Source: Candidatus Gastranaerophilales bacterium (lineage in GTDB: Bacteria; Cyanobacteriota; Vampirovibrionia; Gastranaerophilales; Gastranaerophilaceae). Taken from it: a stretch of DNA of 54,905 nucleotides. The DNA lies in assembly GCA_944326905.1 (NCBI GenBank), contig CALVFU010000007.1, forward strand, positions 1-54,905. Direction: 5' to 3'. Positions 39,107-48,168 of the stretch are shown one piece after another. The notes under the pieces were generated by a model. The model did not search any database. It worked only from the letters and a program-made list of their open reading frames with translations, and was not told where the DNA came from. The position numbers and the translations under genes are program-made. Each line of letters begins with the position of its first letter. The stretch's first letter is position 1.

Positions 39107-40561
39107 ATGTCACCAAGGATTTTAGTTATTGAGGATAGCGAGACACAGTTAAGATTTTTAAAAGAGAAGCTGGAAAATAAAGGTTACGAGGTTGTAACAG
39201 CAGCAGATGGCATTGAAGGCTATCAAAAAGTATACGAAACATATCCTGATTTAATTATTGCCGATGTAGTTATGCCAAATATTAACGGGTACCAGTTGTG
39301 CAGGATGCTTAAAAATACAGACGACACAAAAAAAATCCCTATAATACTTCTTACCATTTTGGATAAAAAGATTGATAAATTCTGGGGTAAAAAATCAGGC
39401 GCTCAATTGTTTTTATCAAAAAGTATTGATTTTGAAGAGCTAAGCGGGCATGTTGAATCCGTTATAAAAAGATACCCTGTCACTCCTGAGTATAAAGAGA
39501 ATCTACAGCACCAAATTATAACTAGGGATTCCGCACAAACTCACTTGAATAACGTTTTAAATGATTTACTTTTAAAAACAGTATTTTCTAATGAATTCAG
39601 GAACCTAAGCGACTTTCTTAACTATGAAAAAGTCATGGTCGAAAAGATATTTTCTCTTTTAAGTTCCTTTATGGAATACAATATTGCAGGAATTTTCTTT
39701 CCCTCTCCTGATACTTTAGGGGAAAATATTTTATATCTTGATACCTTGGGTAGAAATGTTTCAAAACGAGTATTATCTGATATTCATTATGATTTCTTTA
39801 AAAAGCTTTCAGAATACAAAGAAATTAAATCTCCAAAATTCGAAATAGTCAGAGTTCTTTTTGGCAAAGAAGTTGAGTACGAATATAGTGACTTTGCATC
39901 TAAAATTGTAATTCCATTAATATATGACAAAAAATTAATCGGCGGTATTTGTTTTTATACAAAAGAAGATATAAATTATTCGTCTTTTAAATTCTTCGAC
40001 ATTATGATTACAGAACTGCTTACAATTTTTAAGATGAAGTATCAATACTCAGAAAAAGAACTTATGTCCGTTTTAGATGGGTTGACAGGTTTATATAACA
40101 GGAGACAGTTTGAACTCAATCTTGAACAGGAATTTAACCGCACAAAGCGCCATCCGTCTAATTTTAGCCTTGCCATTTTAGATATTGATTTCTTTAAAAA
40201 GGTAAATGATACGTATGGGCACCAATATGGAGATTATGTACTTAAAGCGGTTGCTGATATTTTAAAAAATTCTTTTAGAAAAACAGATTTATTGTTTAGA
40301 TATGGCGGAGAAGAACTCGTTATTATCATGCCTGAAACATACATAGATAACGCTCTTATCCCTATTCAACGGCTAAGGCAGGCAATAGAAGATTATGAAT
40401 TTGATTATAACGGCATAAAGACTCATCAAACTGTTAGTATTGGATTGAGTATGAACTATCCAGAGTTTGAAACCCATACCGCCATTTTAAAATCAGCTGA
40501 TGAAGCCCTTTACAAAGCCAAAGAGTCAGGCAGAAACCGAGTAATTGTTTATGAGCAGTGA
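39107..40561 (+). CDS. Response regulator with GGDEF domain (WspR-like diguanylate cyclase)
   Basis: A 484-aa output protein. The N-terminal receiver has acidic residues IEDSE and the phosphorylatable Asp53 in IIADVVMP. A middle region (about 135-310) looks like a GAF-type sensor. The C-terminal GGDEF domain has DGLTGLYNRRQFE, the active-site signature GGEEL (400-404), and the product-inhibition motif RKTD five residues before it. It should make cyclic di-GMP when phosphorylated by the hybrid CheA. GGEEL is a variant of the usual GGEEF/GGDEF, so activity is likely but unproven. It overlaps the double-CheW gene by 11 bp. Confidence 0.92.
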   Translation: MSPRILVIEDSETQLRFLKEKLENKGYEVVTAADGIEGYQKVYETYPDLIIADVVMPNINGYQLCRMLKNTDDTKKIPIILLTILDKKIDKFWGKKSGAQLFLSKSIDFEELSGHVESVIKRYPVTPEYKENLQHQIITRDSAQTHLNNVLNDLLLKTVFSNEFRNLSDFLNYEKVMVEKIFSLLSSFMEYNIAGIFFPSPDTLGENILYLDTLGRNVSKRVLSDIHYDFFKKLSEYKEIKSPKFEIVRVLFGKEVEYEYSDFASKIVIPLIYDKKLIGGICFYTKEDINYSSFKFFDIMITELLTIFKMKYQYSEKELMSVLDGLTGLYNRRQFELNLEQEFNRTKRHPSNFSLAILDIDFFKKVNDTYGHQYGDYVLKAVADILKNSFRKTDLLFRYGGEELVIIMPETYIDNALIPIQRLRQAIEDYEFDYNGIKTHQTVSIGLSMNYPEFETHTAILKSADEALYKAKESGRNRVIVYEQ

Positions 40562-41549
40562 ATTTCTTCTTGAACAAAATAAAAATAACCATCTATACTT
40601 CAGAGTCGGGGATAACAAGTATGCTGTTAATTCAAACTGTGTCTTGGAAATAATTAAGCTGCCGATGCTTGATTATCCGCAAAAGCTGCCTAACAATATT
40701 GTCGGCTTAATGAAATACAACCATTTTGTTATAAATGTCGTTGATATTAGATTTTACCTAAATATCCAGCCATCCCCATATACACCGTCAAACGAAGTTC
40801 TTATTATTAAAACTGATGAATCGATAATTGGTATAATTGTTGATGAAGTAGAAGGTATATTACCATTTATCGCAAATAAGGTGGATTCTTTGCCCTTTGT
40901 TGACAAAAAAATGCTCATTGACGCACTTTATAAATTCAACGATGAAACTATTTTTATTATAAACATTTTCTCTTTGGAAAATATTATAAAAGATACAGAA
41001 TCACCATTTGAACCTTATGATGTACAAGATTTATTTCCAAAAGGTGATGACGCCAAGTATATGCTGACACAGCGTTCTATCCAGCTTGCAGAAAAAGAAA
41101 AATTTCAATTTGTGCATGAAATATACACAAAAGACAAGTTTATATCTTTTATGCTAAACAATAATCATTATGGTATAAAATTGCAGTATATAAAAGAAGT
41201 TTTAAAAGACGCAAACATATCAAATGTTCCGTGCACCCCGGATTTTATCCGCGGAATTATGAACTTACGCGGTGATTTTATCGCGGTTGTCGACCTAAAA
41301 TGTTTTTTAAATCTAGAGAGAGACGAAAAAGATGATAAAAAACCTGTTATTATAGTCGAAAATGAAGACTTAATACTTGCATTGATGATAGATAAAATTA
41401 ATGAATTATTTGAAATTCCTGATGAAATCATTCCTAAAAATAGTGAAAACAGTACAAGTTTTGATATTATTTATAATGACAAAGTCCATACAATATTGAA
41501 TATTGACAGACTTCTTAAAGATAAAAGATTATTTATCACTGATATGTAG
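40551..41549 (+). CDS. Protein with two tandem CheW domains
   Basis: A 332-aa coupling protein. The first CheW-like domain covers about 12-145 (YFRVGDNKYAVNSNCVLEII then IVGLMKYNHFVINVVDIRFYL). The second covers about 190-328, with the family hallmark TPDFIRGIMNLRGDFIAVVD. CheW proteins bridge receptors and CheA; a double CheW in one chain could replace the two separate CheW proteins of Wsp-type arrays or nucleate a different array geometry. The ATG at 40551 lies inside the end of the GGDEF gene, so the two are translationally coupled; a TTG six bases earlier is less likely. Confidence 0.9.
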   Translation: MSSEFLLEQNKNNHLYFRVGDNKYAVNSNCVLEIIKLPMLDYPQKLPNNIVGLMKYNHFVINVVDIRFYLNIQPSPYTPSNEVLIIKTDESIIGIIVDEVEGILPFIANKVDSLPFVDKKMLIDALYKFNDETIFIINIFSLENIIKDTESPFEPYDVQDLFPKGDDAKYMLTQRSIQLAEKEKFQFVHEIYTKDKFISFMLNNNHYGIKLQYIKEVLKDANISNVPCTPDFIRGIMNLRGDFIAVVDLKCFLNLERDEKDDKKPVIIVENEDLILALMIDKINELFEIPDEIIPKNSENSTSFDIIYNDKVHTILNIDRLLKDKRLFITDM

Positions 41550-41555
41550 TTAAAA

Positions 41556-41584
41556 TCGACATTTAACTCTAAATATGTTATAAT
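41556..41584 (+). promoter_or_regulatory. Promoter of the GAF-GGDEF-HD-GYP gene
   Basis: TCGACA (41556-41561), an exact 17-bp spacer and TATAAT (41579-41584). The predicted start (about 41590) lies at or after the ATG at 41589, so translation should begin at the GTG at 41607, which has GTGAGG 5 nt upstream. Confidence 0.65.
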
Positions 41585-41606
41585 TCAAATGCAGTGTGAG
41601 GTTTTA

Positions 41607-43499
41607 GTGGACTTTATAAAAAAGCTAAAAGAATTTAATAAGCAGATTAATGATTTAGAATCAGGACTTTATCTTGGAGAAAAACGTTATCGCGAGATTT
41701 ATGAATTAAATCAAAAACTTGAAGCAGAAATAGAGCAAAGGACAAAAGATTTAGAAACAGCTAATCGTCAAATGCTGACTTTACAGCACATTTTAGACAT
41801 GATGACCTCCTCTAAGCCGTTATCCGGGGTTCTTAATGCTATAGTAAACAGTTTACAAAAAGAACTTGGTTATCTTCACAGCTGCATAATCAGAATGGTT
41901 AAAGAAAACGATAAACAGTTGATAGAAATAACCGCACATTCTGATGATGATTTTAGTTCTGAATTTGAAACTATTGTACAAACACCCATTTACGAATCAA
42001 AAATTAAATATATAAAAAATGACGGAATTGATGAATATATAAAAGCTAATATGGCATACAGCACAAATAATTTGGGGGAATGTTTTCATAAATTTTTTCC
42101 TGATATAAATTTGCAGCTGCAAAATCAATTATTTGCAAAAGCAGGAGCACTTTCTTGTATACTAATCCCGCTTACCGTTGATAGGGAACACTATGGATCA
42201 CTTCTGGTGTTATCTAAAAGAGAAGAAACAACTGACGCAGAATTAAACTTTTTAAAAATGTTTGCACGCCAAATAGAACTTGCAATAACAATTTCTAATC
42301 TGTTCCAAGCAGTTAAATCCCAAGCAATAAGTGATGCTCTCACCGGCTTATATAACAGAAGGTATTTTGAAGAAAGTATTAAAAAAGAAACAATTCGTGC
42401 AAATCGGCAAAATCAAAAATTCTCAGTTATAGGTTTGGACTTAGACTACTTAAAACAAATTAATGATAAATACGGTCATAACTATGGTGACATTGCTATA
42501 AAAACAATAGCTGAAGTTTTAAAGAAAAATGCCCGGTCAATAGATGTACCAGCAAGAATTGGCGGAGAAGAGTTTAATATAATACTCCCTGGTATTGACT
42601 CAGAAGGTGCAATGGCGGCTGCTGAACGTATCAGAAAAGCAATTGAAAATCAAAATATTCCGATAATCGGTAAAATTACCGCAAGCTTGGGGGTTGCAAC
42701 TTTTTTTGAGCAGACAGACGATGTAGATGAACTATTAGAACTCACCGATCATGCAATGTATCAGTCGAAACACGACGGGAGAAATAGAGTCACCCTTGCA
42801 AAACCAACTAAAGATATTTCTTGGCAAGAAGTAGCCTTTAATACATTTATAGATATTTTATCCAAACATCGTGTCCCGCTTGAGAGTGAAATTTCTGATA
42901 ATATTTCTAAAAAACTCGAAACAATAGGTATTAATAATGACGGGTTATATACAATTTCAGACACAATGATTAAATTATATAATCCAAATTACACACCTGG
43001 AATTACAAAATCTAAAGTCCTGCTGGCTAATTCACTCGCAAAAAGATTTGATATGCCTAAAGACAGAATTGACAATTTAAAAATCGCAATTTTGCTATAT
43101 GACATCGGCAACATACTATTGCCTAAACAAATTCTTCAAAAAAAAGCTCCGCTTACCGATGAAGAAAAAAATACAATTAAAAGCCATCCAATTATTGCTG
43201 CAAGAGAAATTTTAGAACCGATTTCCGGCATGAACGTAATATTGCCTATAATAGAAAACCATCATGAGAATTGGGACGGAACAGGTTACCCCAATGAAGT
43301 ATCAGGGAATAAAATTCCTATTGAATCACAAATGATTTTACTGATTGATGCATATTTTGCACTTCAAGAACCGCGTTCATACAGAAAAGCTGTAGATAAA
43401 GAAGAAGCAATTGAAATCATAAAAACAGGAAGCGGAACAAAATGGAATCCAAAACTTGTTGAAGAATTTATTTCTATAATAGAAACAGAAGAATTCTAA
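41607..43499 (+). CDS. GAF-GGDEF protein with degenerate HD-GYP domain
   Basis: A 630-aa cytosolic cyclic-di-GMP protein. Order: N-terminal coiled coil (about 1-55), GAF-like sensor (about 65-225), GGDEF domain (SDALTGLYNRRYFEES, signature GGEEF at 319-323, inhibitory-site RSID five residues before) and a C-terminal HD-GYP-like domain (about 400-625). In the last, the metal-binding HD is replaced by YD (Y498-D499 in LLYDIGNILLPKQI), while HHENWDGTGYP (from 552) is kept. The second half is therefore probably not an active phosphodiesterase, but a binding or regulatory domain. It has its own promoter and directly follows the chemosensory genes. Confidence 0.88.
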   Translation: MDFIKKLKEFNKQINDLESGLYLGEKRYREIYELNQKLEAEIEQRTKDLETANRQMLTLQHILDMMTSSKPLSGVLNAIVNSLQKELGYLHSCIIRMVKENDKQLIEITAHSDDDFSSEFETIVQTPIYESKIKYIKNDGIDEYIKANMAYSTNNLGECFHKFFPDINLQLQNQLFAKAGALSCILIPLTVDREHYGSLLVLSKREETTDAELNFLKMFARQIELAITISNLFQAVKSQAISDALTGLYNRRYFEESIKKETIRANRQNQKFSVIGLDLDYLKQINDKYGHNYGDIAIKTIAEVLKKNARSIDVPARIGGEEFNIILPGIDSEGAMAAAERIRKAIENQNIPIIGKITASLGVATFFEQTDDVDELLELTDHAMYQSKHDGRNRVTLAKPTKDISWQEVAFNTFIDILSKHRVPLESEISDNISKKLETIGINNDGLYTISDTMIKLYNPNYTPGITKSKVLLANSLAKRFDMPKDRIDNLKIAILLYDIGNILLPKQILQKKAPLTDEEKNTIKSHPIIAAREILEPISGMNVILPIIENHHENWDGTGYPNEVSGNKIPIESQMILLIDAYFALQEPRSYRKAVDKEEAIEIIKTGSGTKWNPKLVEEFISIIETEEF

Positions 43500-43530
43500 A
43501 GATTTATGTGACTACTAAATTTGTTTAGAA

Positions 43531-43536
43531 TATAAT
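43531..43536 (+). promoter_or_regulatory. -10 box of wecB, probable leaderless transcript
   Basis: TATAAT ends 7 nt before the wecB ATG at 43544, with no Shine-Dalgarno sequence in the gap. A weak -35 (TGTGAC, 43507-43512) stands 18 bp upstream. Confidence 0.6.
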
Positions 43537-43543
43537 AAAAGAT

Positions 43544-44650
43544 ATGAAAAATATTGCATTTATATTTGGAACACGTCCTGAAGTTATTAAATTGGCGCCT
43601 GTAATATTAGAATTAAAAAAATATCCTGAAAAGTACAAAGTTTTAATAATAAACACTGAACAGCAAAAGGAATTGTCAAACCAAACATTAAGTTATTTTG
43701 GGCTTAAGTCAGACTATAATCTTGATGCAATGAGAGATAATCAAACTTTGTGCGGAGTTCAAATTAGAATTATGAAAGCTCTTGACGAAGTTTTTAACAA
43801 AGAAAACATAGATGCTGCAATTGTACAAGGAGATACAATGACTGTGCTCTGCGGTGCTTTAACAAGTTTTTATAACAAGATTCCTGTATTACATGTAGAA
43901 GCAGGTTTAAGGTCTTACAACAAGTTTGAGCCATTTCCTGAAGAAGGTATACGACAAATGGTTTCACGTATTGCAGATATCAACTTTGCACCAACCGAAG
44001 CAAACAAAGAGGCGCTGTTAAAAGAAAATATCCGCCGTGATACTATTCATGTAGTAGGAAACACAGTAATTGATGCTCTTTCTTGTCTGACGAAAAATGT
44101 CGTTGAAGCCAGCAGAAACTTTTTCATATCAAAAGGAATTTCTGACAAAAATCTGGTTTTAATAACTGTTCATAGAAGAGAAAATCACGGAACAAGACTG
44201 GATAATATTATAAAAGCTATTACATACCTTGCAAAAAAATATTCTGATTTTACATTCGTTATACCTGTACACCCCAACCCAAATGTCAAATCAAAAATAG
44301 AGTCCGCGTTTTCAACATACAAAAATGTAAAACTATTACCTCCGCTTGAATACCCAAATCTCGTTTACTTAATGAAGCATGCACATTTAATACTATCTGA
44401 CTCAGGCGGAATACAAGAAGAAGCTCCTGCCTTTGGCTGTCCTGTAGTTGTTTTAAGATATGAAACGGAACGTAAAGAAGGAATTGATGCAGGTGTCTCC
44501 GTTTTAGCAGGTGCCGATTACAATAAAATTATCCTTGAAAGCGAAAAAATCCTATCTAAAGATATCAAACAAACCCGCCTTAAAGTTAAAAACCCTTATG
44601 GAGACGGGCTGTCTGCCTGCCGAATTGAGAAGTTAATTGATAAACTTTAG
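43544..44650 (+). CDS. wecB: UDP-N-acetylglucosamine 2-epimerase (non-hydrolysing)
   Basis: Interconverts UDP-GlcNAc and UDP-ManNAc, precursor of ManNAc-containing surface glycans. The 368-aa protein is of normal length, with GTRPEVIKLAPVI at the N-terminus, VQGDTMTVLCGALTSFY, HVEAGLRS, VHRRENHG, and the donor-site SDSGGIQEEAPAFG. It stands alone in its transcript, without other glycan genes nearby. Its end overlaps the convergent HTH-protein gene by 4 bp. Confidence 0.95.
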   Translation: MKNIAFIFGTRPEVIKLAPVILELKKYPEKYKVLIINTEQQKELSNQTLSYFGLKSDYNLDAMRDNQTLCGVQIRIMKALDEVFNKENIDAAIVQGDTMTVLCGALTSFYNKIPVLHVEAGLRSYNKFEPFPEEGIRQMVSRIADINFAPTEANKEALLKENIRRDTIHVVGNTVIDALSCLTKNVVEASRNFFISKGISDKNLVLITVHRRENHGTRLDNIIKAITYLAKKYSDFTFVIPVHPNPNVKSKIESAFSTYKNVKLLPPLEYPNLVYLMKHAHLILSDSGGIQEEAPAFGCPVVVLRYETERKEGIDAGVSVLAGADYNKIILESEKILSKDIKQTRLKVKNPYGDGLSACRIEKLIDKL

Positions 44651-45684
44651 ATTATGTTCTGTTTTAGTGCTTCATTCAATAACTTTGCCAATTGCCTGTA
44701 ATGATGTGAAATGGTTACTGTCTCGCTTGTATTAACTCTTAAATCATTAAGACTTGTCATGATTTGCTCTATTTTGGGTTTATTCGTCCTTATTATAAGT
44801 CTGGATATTAGTTTTAAATTTTTTATAACATTATCTATATTTATATTTAACAACAAATTTAAATATGCTCTGTTATCTGCATGATAATTTTTTTCTATAA
44901 GGTGAATTACTACAAGCTCAGTTAAATTTTTAGTAGAATATTTTCGTATAAGTTTCCTTTTCATTCTCTCAAGCCAGTCGACTGTTTTATTATATCTGCG
45001 GATATAATCAATGCCATCTCCTTCGGAAACCAAAAAATCTATGAATTTATACTCATCTTTTGTTAATGAATCCGATATAAATATAGGAAATACGTCATCA
45101 ATATAATTCCTGATTTGACAGGCTATTCCTGCAGCTATATTATTAAAAATACCTTTCATTTCAAATGAAATTTTCTGGTTTTCTTTTATAGCAAAACATT
45201 GCCTGTACGTTTGAAGAAATTCTGCCCTTTCATCATTACTTAAGCTATTAATAAACGTTGTAAATTCTTTTAAATATTCTTTTACATTGTCAGAATTTTG
45301 TAATTGCTTAACAGCTATTTTAATACTTTCATCGAAGTTATCTTGTTTGAGCTTGTATATATTAAAAAAGAAAATACTTAATTCTTCCGGGCATTTAAAT
45401 CCTATTTTTAAAAGAATCTTACGATACTCACAAAATCGCCTGTTTTGTTCGTTTGCAGTTTTAAAAATTTCCTGCTGATACTTTTTGTCTTTAAACTCGA
45501 TAAACCCATAAAAATAAGCGCTTCTTAAAATGTTTTCAATAGAATTTACTTCAAATTTATCCATTAACCCCCTAATAAGTAAATCATTTATAGAAAGAGA
45601 TTTATATTTTAAATAAATTTCTTTTTCGGATACCAAATTATCCAGCTTTTTTTGTTCACTTTCAGTTAATACAATTTTATTCAT
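44647..45684 (-). CDS. Hypothetical protein with LuxR-like C-terminal-half helix-turn-helix
   Basis: A 345-aa protein, mostly helical and charged, that I cannot assign as a whole. Residues about 207-259 resemble a LuxR/GerE DNA-binding domain. LTKDEYKFIDFLVSEGDGID matches the usual LTxREREVLxLLAxG opening, and RKLIRKYSTKNLTELV matches the end (LRKLGVxNRTELV). About 85 helical residues follow the putative HTH, whereas classical LuxR domains are C-terminal. No receiver or ligand domain is visible. It converges on wecB and is divergent from the flavoprotein gene with a 187-bp gap. It may be a transcription factor; the evidence is motif resemblance only. Confidence 0.6.
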   Translation of the reverse strand: MNKIVLTESEQKKLDNLVSEKEIYLKYKSLSINDLLIRGLMDKFEVNSIENILRSAYFYGFIEFKDKKYQQEIFKTANEQNRRFCEYRKILLKIGFKCPEELSIFFFNIYKLKQDNFDESIKIAVKQLQNSDNVKEYLKEFTTFINSLSNDERAEFLQTYRQCFAIKENQKISFEMKGIFNNIAAGIACQIRNYIDDVFPIFISDSLTKDEYKFIDFLVSEGDGIDYIRRYNKTVDWLERMKRKLIRKYSTKNLTELVVIHLIEKNYHADNRAYLNLLLNINIDNVIKNLKLISRLIIRTNKPKIEQIMTSLNDLRVNTSETVTISHHYRQLAKLLNEALKQNII

Positions 45685-45871
45685 ACTTTCAGTCTTTCTT
45701 TTTGTTATTGATACACTTTGAGTGTTTATTATTGGGGCGTATTAATAGGTTAAATTATTTCATTGCATATTTCTATTGCCCACCACGGCAATTGTCATAT
45801 TGTCAATTATGTTATAAGAGAGTAGACTGAATGCGGAATTTATAAAAACACATTTGATACAAAATATATGT

Positions 45872-47230
45872 ATGAAAATCGTTATTATAGGAGCTGTAGC
45901 TGCGGGAGCAAAAGCAGCCGCAAAATCAAAAAGACTGCTTCCAGATGCAGAAGTTATAATTTATACAAAGGAAGAATATGTATCATATTCTGCATGCGGA
46001 TTACCGTATTATATAGAGGGAAATTTTAAAGATATAAAAAAACTTGTAGTTCGGACTATACCTGAATTTGAAAGTAAAGGTATAAAAATTTATAATAAAC
46101 ATTATGTAACAAAGATATCTCCAGAAATAAAAAAGATAACGGTAAGAAATTTAGAGACAAAAGAAACTTTTGAAGAAACATATGACAAACTATTGATAGC
46201 AACTGGAGCAACTCCGTACATACCTGATATTAAAAATATTAATATTAATGGTGTATACACACTTAAAACCCTTGATGACGGCTTAAAAATCAGACAAGCA
46301 ATGCTCAATTCAAAAAAAGCAGTAATTATAGGCGGCGGGTATATTGGGCTCGAATTACTTGAAGCATTTATGCATAACAATTTAAACACTGTTCTTATTG
46401 AAAAGAACTTTAGTATTATGAGCACATTTGATGAAGATATGGCCTCATTAATCTCTGCTTATATTTTAAAAAATTATGGAGATAAAATAAGCATAATCAC
46501 ATCTGTAAACATAGAAGAAATTATTGGAGAAAGCGAAGTAAAAGGAATTAGACTTGATAATGGGCATATAATAAGTTCAGATATGATAGCGCTTACAAGC
46601 GGGGTAATTCCAGTAGTTGATATTGCCAAGAATGCCGGTATTGAAATAGGGCATACAGGAGCAATAAAAGTAAACAGCCGTATGCTTACAAATATTCCTG
46701 ACATATACGCTGCAGGAGATTGTGTTGAGAAAATTAACATGATATCAGATACGCCTATGTGGGTGCCTCTAGGCTCGACAGCCAATAAAGAAGGACGATG
46801 TGCGGCACTTAATATGTGTGGAGTCGTTGATGATTTTGAAGGGATTTTTGGGTCTGCAGTTACTCGTTTTATGGATATGACAATATCAAGAACCGGACTA
46901 AGTTCAAAAACCGCTGAAAAATTAGGATATGATATCGTATCCGCAATTGTCACAAAACGTGATAAGGCAGGATATATGCCGGGAGTAGGGTATGTTACCC
47001 TAAAACTAATTGCAGACAGACGCTCGCATAAACTTTTGGGCGCTCAGTCGGTAGGCTCTGGAGATGCAGATAAAAGAATTAATACCCTCGCTACAGGATT
47101 AATAAGAGGAATGACTGTAGAAGAACTTAACGATGCCGATATGACGTACGCTCCGCCTTATTCTACAAGTATTGATCCGCTTATTGATGCCGCACGGATT
47201 TTGCGCGAGAAATTAGCTTGCGGAGCGTAA
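45872..47230 (+). CDS. CoA-disulfide reductase / NADH oxidase-family flavoprotein
   Basis: A FAD/NAD(P)-dependent pyridine-nucleotide disulfide oxidoreductase (452 aa from ATG 45872). It has IIGAVAAGAKAAAKSKR (FAD site), the redox cysteine in YSACGLPYY (Cys42, single-cysteine type), ATGATPYIP, IIGGGYIGLELLEAF (NAD site), and IYAAGDCVE. The single-cysteine SxCGxPYY motif is shared by CoA-disulfide reductases, NADH oxidases and peroxidases, so the exact reaction is open. No rhodanese domain follows. cysK and cysE lie immediately downstream, which fits a thiol-redox role. Confidence 0.85.
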   Translation: MKIVIIGAVAAGAKAAAKSKRLLPDAEVIIYTKEEYVSYSACGLPYYIEGNFKDIKKLVVRTIPEFESKGIKIYNKHYVTKISPEIKKITVRNLETKETFEETYDKLLIATGATPYIPDIKNININGVYTLKTLDDGLKIRQAMLNSKKAVIIGGGYIGLELLEAFMHNNLNTVLIEKNFSIMSTFDEDMASLISAYILKNYGDKISIITSVNIEEIIGESEVKGIRLDNGHIISSDMIALTSGVIPVVDIAKNAGIEIGHTGAIKVNSRMLTNIPDIYAAGDCVEKINMISDTPMWVPLGSTANKEGRCAALNMCGVVDDFEGIFGSAVTRFMDMTISRTGLSSKTAEKLGYDIVSAIVTKRDKAGYMPGVGYVTLKLIADRRSHKLLGAQSVGSGDADKRINTLATGLIRGMTVEELNDADMTYAPPYSTSIDPLIDAARILREKLACGA

Positions 47231-47247
47231 TATACTGGTGGTATAAT
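47218..47247 (+). promoter_or_regulatory. Promoter of cysK-cysE
   Basis: TTGCGG (47218-47223), an 18-bp spacer and TATAAT (47242-47247), overlapping the end of the flavoprotein gene. It places the transcript start after the ATG at 47218 and favours the TTG at 47275, which has GCGAGGA 8 nt upstream. Confidence 0.6.
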
Positions 47248-47274
47248 TTTTTAGTAAGTGCGAGGATTTATCTT

Positions 47275-48168
47275 TTGATTTATAACAATATAACAGAGTT
47301 AATCGGAAACACTCCGATTGTAAAATACAATGAGCAAATACTATTAAAACTTGAATATTTCAATCCATCAAGTTCCGTTAAAGACCGGGCTGCTTTTTAT
47401 ATGTTAAAAAAAGCAAAAGAAAAAAATTTAATTAATAAAGATACAATAATAATAGAGCCTACTAGCGGCAATACAGGAATAGGACTTGCAATGTGCTGTG
47501 CTGCGCTTGGTTTAAAACTTATTGTTGTAATGCCTGAGAATATGACAGAAGAGCGAAAAAGAATGATTAAAGCATTTGGCGCACAATTAGTTTTAACCCC
47601 TGCTGATAACGGAATGCAAGGCGCAGTTAGCAGGGCTGAAGAACTTCACAGAGAATATTTAAACAGCTTTATACCTATGCAATTTTCCAATCCTGATAAC
47701 ACACTTTCACATATAGAAGGAACTGCTGAAGAAATTTGGCTTCAAACAGAAGGCAACATTGATATTTTTGCAGCAGGCATAGGCAGCTGCGGTACTGTAT
47801 CAGGTGTTGGGAAAAGGCTTAAAGAACTTAATTCAAATATCCTTATATATGGTGTAGAACCTGCTGAAAGCCCGCTTATAACCAAAGGAGCTGCTCATTC
47901 TCATAAAATCCAAGGTATAGGAGCAAATTTTATACCTTCTTTGTACGATAAAAATGTAATTGATGATATTATTACAATAGAAGGAAATAAAGCTATAGAA
48001 ACAGCAAGAGAACTTGCAAAAACAAAAGGTATTTTAGGAGGAATATCAGCAGGTGCAAATCTTGCCGCCGCTAAAGAGCTTGCTATGAAGTTTAACAATA
48101 AAAAAATTCTTACTATTATACCAGATTTTGGAGAGAGATATTTATCAGGAGAATTATTTCAATGTTAA
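47275..48168 (+). CDS. cysK: Cysteine synthase (O-acetylserine sulfhydrylase)
   Basis: A PLP enzyme that makes cysteine from O-acetylserine and sulfide. It has 297 aa from TTG 47275. The N-terminal ITELIGNTPIVKYN, the PLP lysine in NPSSSVKDRAA (K36), the TSGNTGIG asparagine loop and GIGSCGTVSG phosphate loop are intact. An ATG-started extension upstream would add 19 atypical residues and precedes the predicted transcript start. It overlaps cysE by 7 bp, so the two successive enzymes of cysteine synthesis are translationally coupled. Confidence 0.93.
   Translation: MIYNNITELIGNTPIVKYNEQILLKLEYFNPSSSVKDRAAFYMLKKAKEKNLINKDTIIIEPTSGNTGIGLAMCCAALGLKLIVVMPENMTEERKRMIKAFGAQLVLTPADNGMQGAVSRAEELHREYLNSFIPMQFSNPDNTLSHIEGTAEEIWLQTEGNIDIFAAGIGSCGTVSGVGKRLKELNSNILIYGVEPAESPLITKGAAHSHKIQGIGANFIPSLYDKNVIDDIITIEGNKAIETARELAKTKGILGGISAGANLAAAKELAMKFNNKKILTIIPDFGERYLSGELFQC

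Noticed and set aside
46474..46953. A 159-codon minus-strand open frame inside the flavoprotein gene
   Set aside because: A shadow of the conserved FAD/NAD-binding protein, with no start signal.
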